Assembly: GCA_025677835.1 (NCBI GenBank)
Contig: JAIXMR010000019.1
Location: 124,001-188,000, forward strand
Origin: Sporodiniella umbellata
Lineage: Eukaryota > Mucoromycota > Mucoromycetes > Mucorales > Rhizopodaceae
DNA length: 64,000 bases
Direction of reading: 5' to 3'
Of this stretch, positions 60,672 to 64,000 are shown piece by piece. The stretch's first letter is position 1; each line of letters starts with the position of its first letter. The notes under the pieces were generated by a model. The model worked only from the letters and a program-made list of their open reading frames with translations. It was not told the origin of the DNA and did not search any database. The position numbers and the translations under genes are program-made.

Positions 60672-61343
60672 ACTGACTCTGACTTGTTGACCAAGGAATC
60701 GTCTGATAATATCACTTGTTTTTGTTTTAATCCGAACGACCTAGGTTGATCTCTAAAGCGTACACACAGACAGACAGAATGCTGCTATTGTTATAAACAA
60801 ACAAACAAAAAAGTGCGTTTTCTGTTTTCTCTTTATCCTTTTATTTTTCAATTCGTGGTCCGAGTCGGATAGTAAAACATTTTGTAATTGAAAACATCCA
60901 AGAAAAAGGGTTTGCCTTAAGCTATAAGCAAGATGTAGTGTAACTATGGCTAATCTTTAAAAAAAAAAAGAAAGTGGCTTGAGATCAAAAGACGAATAAA
61001 AGAAAAAGCTCTCAAGTATCTTTTTTTTTTTTTTTTTTCGTTTCATACAAAACGTATAGATTGAGAAGTCGGCTACTTTTTTCTCTCACCTCCATAGCTA
61101 TGCCTATAGAAACCCGATAGCAACAGAGTCCAAAAAGAAGAAATAAACATGGGTTTCCTTCAAAACAAGTACTCTACAAGTCTTTTATTGGTTCAAAAGT
61201 CATATGGACTCCCCCTTGATATATATATACATATAAAACTAAGGCATCTTCTAGTATACTAGTACACTTGTCTATACCAGAAAAAAAAAAAAAAAAAAAA
61301 GAGAATGAAATGCTGGATAACTAAGTACAGTGGTTTATTAAGA
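60672..61343. other. Intergenic, promoter of HMIT-like gene
   Basis: 672 bases without a gene; T tract at 61021-61038, A tract at 61281-61300, and short AT runs near 61220-61236. Confidence 0.5.
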
Positions 61344-61834
61344 TTATCTTGTGTGTGCTCCATAACTCAATTGGTTAAGATAATCGTCGTTGGTTGTTGT
61401 GCATAGGAGCTCATCTCTCTTTCCTGAATATAGTTTTTCTGATACTTTCTCTGCTTGAAGGGACTAGAGAGCAAACAGGTGAATAAGTAATGGGTACGTC
61501 AGTTAACAGAGACTTACATATTCATCGTAATAAGAAATGGGCTGCCAGTCCTCTTCGTCTGCATTTTTAACGGACATCGAGTACTGATTCTTTCTAATGC
61601 TTGTGTTGCGCTCAGCATTTTTTACAGACACTTGAACTGATTGGGCCTGGTTTGTTTCTATGGTCTTTTTCTTTTCTTCTTGTTTTTCGACATCCTGAAT
61701 ACGTTTGTTGGCAGCTTTCCATTTGTCGTCAATCTTGTCAATATATTTAAATCCTGGTCTAAGTTGAACCGTTGTCTGTATAGGTGTCAAGTGAAGCTCC
61801 TCTATAGATAAATGAGTGGTTGCATAAACGATTT

Positions 61835-61868
<34 letters not shown>

Positions 61869-62314
61869 GTACTGTTACGGAGGACGCCTACAACGTATTT
61901 AGTCTGACTGGGAATGTTGGTAGATGTAAGTGTCATTTTGTCTAGCAATTCTTCCTCGGGCTTCTTGGGAGTTTTATTATAGAAACCACCCAGTTCTTCT
62001 TCGTGTTCTTCCATACGTCTGTCATAGGCTGTTTTAATTGTCTTGTCGTTAAGGCCCATGGCAAAATCTTCACCTCTTTCTGTACTATAGAATGTTGAAC
62101 GTGTATCAAGAGGTAAGTCGACCTCTACCATTTTGGAATGAGGTTTTATACGTGCTGCTGTAGGTCCAGTTCTTCCATTAAAAGGTGTAGAGCGCATGGG
62201 ATATTGAAACAAGTAAAGGTATTTGGTGAGTTCATTGTTCAGATATACAGGGTATTCAGCTATGATTTCGTCCTCTCCTTGCGGCTCATTCGCATCGGTC
62301 TGCATGTTCTCCAT
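61344..62314 (-). CDS. RNA polymerase III subunit RPC5 (Rpc37)-like
   Basis: Three exons: 62314-61873, 61801-61518, 61463-61344, 281 aa. The pattern fits the Sin-like/RPC5 family: DEIIAEYPVYLNNELTKYLYLFQYP near the start, then ARIKPHSKMVEVDLPLDTRSTFYS, YVVGVLRNKELHLTPIQTTVQLRPGFKYID across intron 1, and DEEDWQPISYYD. The C-terminal exon ends NQLSYGAHTR. In yeast Rpc37 pairs with Rpc53 and acts in Pol III termination and reinitiation. The length is close to yeast Rpc37 and much shorter than human POLR3E. Intron 1 contains a 30-base poly-A tract read as T on the gene strand. Confidence 0.87.
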
Positions 62315-63448
62315 TTTATGTCTGATATCAAAAAAAAAAAAAGTAAACAAATCCTGCTTACCGTTTTTTTTTTTTTTTTTTTTTTTTTTGGAGCAAGACT
62401 GTTTATTTTAGTGTCACAGGCATACCAAAAGCGTATGAAAGGATCTAATCTTGTTCTTTCATTCTCTTTTTCTTTTTTTTTTTATTCTTTGTAAGGCAAT
62501 TCCTTATCTAATAGTACCGGCATTTTCTTTTTGCCGACTATTTTTTCTTGTCAAAAAACACTCAATGACAATTGAATTATCTAATTGTTTACGCGCTGTG
62601 TCCAAATTAATAGTCGCATGTTATGCCAAATTGACTGGATTTTTTCTTTTTTTCCAAAAAACCAAAATCATGCGAAAGGTACATCCAAGATATACGAGAA
62701 AGAAGCGTTCCTTTTTTTTTTTTTTTTTTTTGAAATATGCCTGATAGCGCGTGTTGGACAAGCCTAGATAGACGTATCAAAGCAAAACGCCATGAACAGG
62801 GCTGTTTTTTTTTTTTTTTTTTTTTTTTTTGCAAACTGCATGAGTTGTGACAGCCATTGCTCATTTATCGCAAAGAAGAGTCACAGCTTTGGGAGATTTT
62901 AAAGATCAGAGAAAAGATAGAGTCGATATCATCTACAGTTTGTTACACGGTTTACAATGCATCAAAGCATGCAATCTTTTGTCAACAACTGATAGAAGGT
63001 ACAAGAAAGCCTGAGAGATGTAGGGTTAGGAAAGTGCAGGGTATGTCATCGGGTCTGACTGTTTGCACAAAGCAAAGCGCTATGTGTGCACGTAGGGATC
63101 AAGCGGTGTTATCGAGTGAATCTACTAGAAGGATAAATAACCCAGAGCGCTGATAATGTAACGTGGTTCTATGTTTATCAATGTTTCAAGATGGGTGAGT
63201 AGGCTAATTATGACGCGTGGGTAGGGGGAGTGGAGAAGTTGGGGGCCTGGATGAAGACGGGCTAAAAAAATAGGCTGTGTTTCTTTTAGGAGTAACACAT
63301 TTGCAGATGATTAAGCACAGACAGAAAAGCTGTTTTGTTTGGGTACGTGGGCTGGACACCCCACCCTGTGTAACTACTGCCATTTTTTCTTTCTTTTTTA
63401 CCTTTTAAAAATTTTCATCTGCCTAGAACGTGAGATCTCTAATCCGAT

Positions 63449-63479
<31 letters not shown>

Positions 63480-63558
63480 TAAATATGCAGTTTTGTAGGT
63501 TAACACGGTTTCTTTTTTCTTTTCTTTTTTTCTCTATAATTTATTTTCTAAATTAAAA
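62315..63558. other. Divergent promoter region, RPC5 / GAPDH
   Basis: 1.24 kb without a supported gene. Several T tracts (62364-62389, 62712-62730, 62806-62830) and an A tract at 63450-63474. A 98-codon frame at 62857-63153 shows no motif. The last 100 bases form the GAPDH core promoter. Confidence 0.5.
63476..63486 (+). promoter_or_regulatory. TATA-like element of GAPDH
   Basis: GCTATAAATATG lies about 75 bases upstream of the GAPDH ATG, followed by a T/C-rich leader. This is a typical arrangement for a strong fungal promoter. Confidence 0.5.

Positions 63559-64000
<442 letters not shown>

Noticed and set aside
62857..63153. 98-codon frame upstream of GAPDH
   Set aside because: Random-looking composition, no domain, and lies in a divergent promoter region.

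Overview
The window looks like nuclear DNA of an early-diverging fungus, most likely a member of Mucorales (Mucoromycota). The signs are short GT-AG introns (mostly 44-100 nt), AT-rich DNA with many poly-A/T tracts and (AT), (AAT) and (CT) microsatellites, a CotH-family cell-surface gene with the Mucorales-type MGQTND motif, and fungal genes such as SPX phosphate transport, Shr3, Nab2 and vacuolar amino-acid transport. The order-level call is inference. No prophage, CRISPR array, rRNA, tRNA or complete transposon was recognised.

Layout. 1-13.4 kb: GET3 3' end (+), membrane GNAT protein (+), SPX-domain phosphate transporter (-), a 4-kb gene-poor AT-rich stretch, SDR oxidoreductase (+), SLC35F-type transporter (-), arginyl-tRNA synthetase-like gene without its catalytic signatures (-). 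14-22 kb: vacuolar amino-acid transporter (+), 84-aa unknown (+), Shr3-like ER chaperone (-), Nab2/ZC3H14-like poly(A) binder (+), secreted acidic His-rich protein (-). 22-30.2 kb: FLVCR-like MFS transporter (+), NUC1/EndoG nuclease (-), a second, membrane-bound SDR (+), membrane-anchored GH9 glucanase (+). 30.9-39.7 kb: mitochondrial aspartate aminotransferase, cytochrome b5-acyl-CoA dehydrogenase fusion, branched-chain keto-acid dehydrogenase E1 alpha, BAR-PH-ArfGAP-ankyrin protein (all +). 40.7-50.5 kb: unrecognised 11-exon gene (+), possibly myristoylated methyltransferase (-), pyruvate kinase (-), ribosomal protein eL36 (+), Siz/PIAS SUMO ligase (-), G-protein beta subunit (+). 50.5-64 kb: gene-poor stretch, CotH gene (+), NECAP (-), AMMECR1-domain protein (-), HMIT-like inositol/sugar transporter (-), RNA polymerase III subunit RPC5/Rpc37 (-), start of GAPDH (+).

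This is ordinary eukaryotic gene order, not an operon or an obvious gene cluster. Functions mix core metabolism (PK, GAPDH, AAT, BCKDH, acyl-CoA oxidation), membrane traffic and sorting (GET3, Shr3, ArfGAP, NECAP), RNA biology and nutrient uptake. All multi-exon models were built by hand from splice motifs and frame continuity, and in every model the exon lengths sum to an open frame. The most unusual items are the catalytically degenerate ArgRS paralogue, the spliced secreted acidic protein with dibasic sites, the unrecognised 11-exon gene with an 8-nt exon, and a likely GC-AG intron in the ArfGAP gene.
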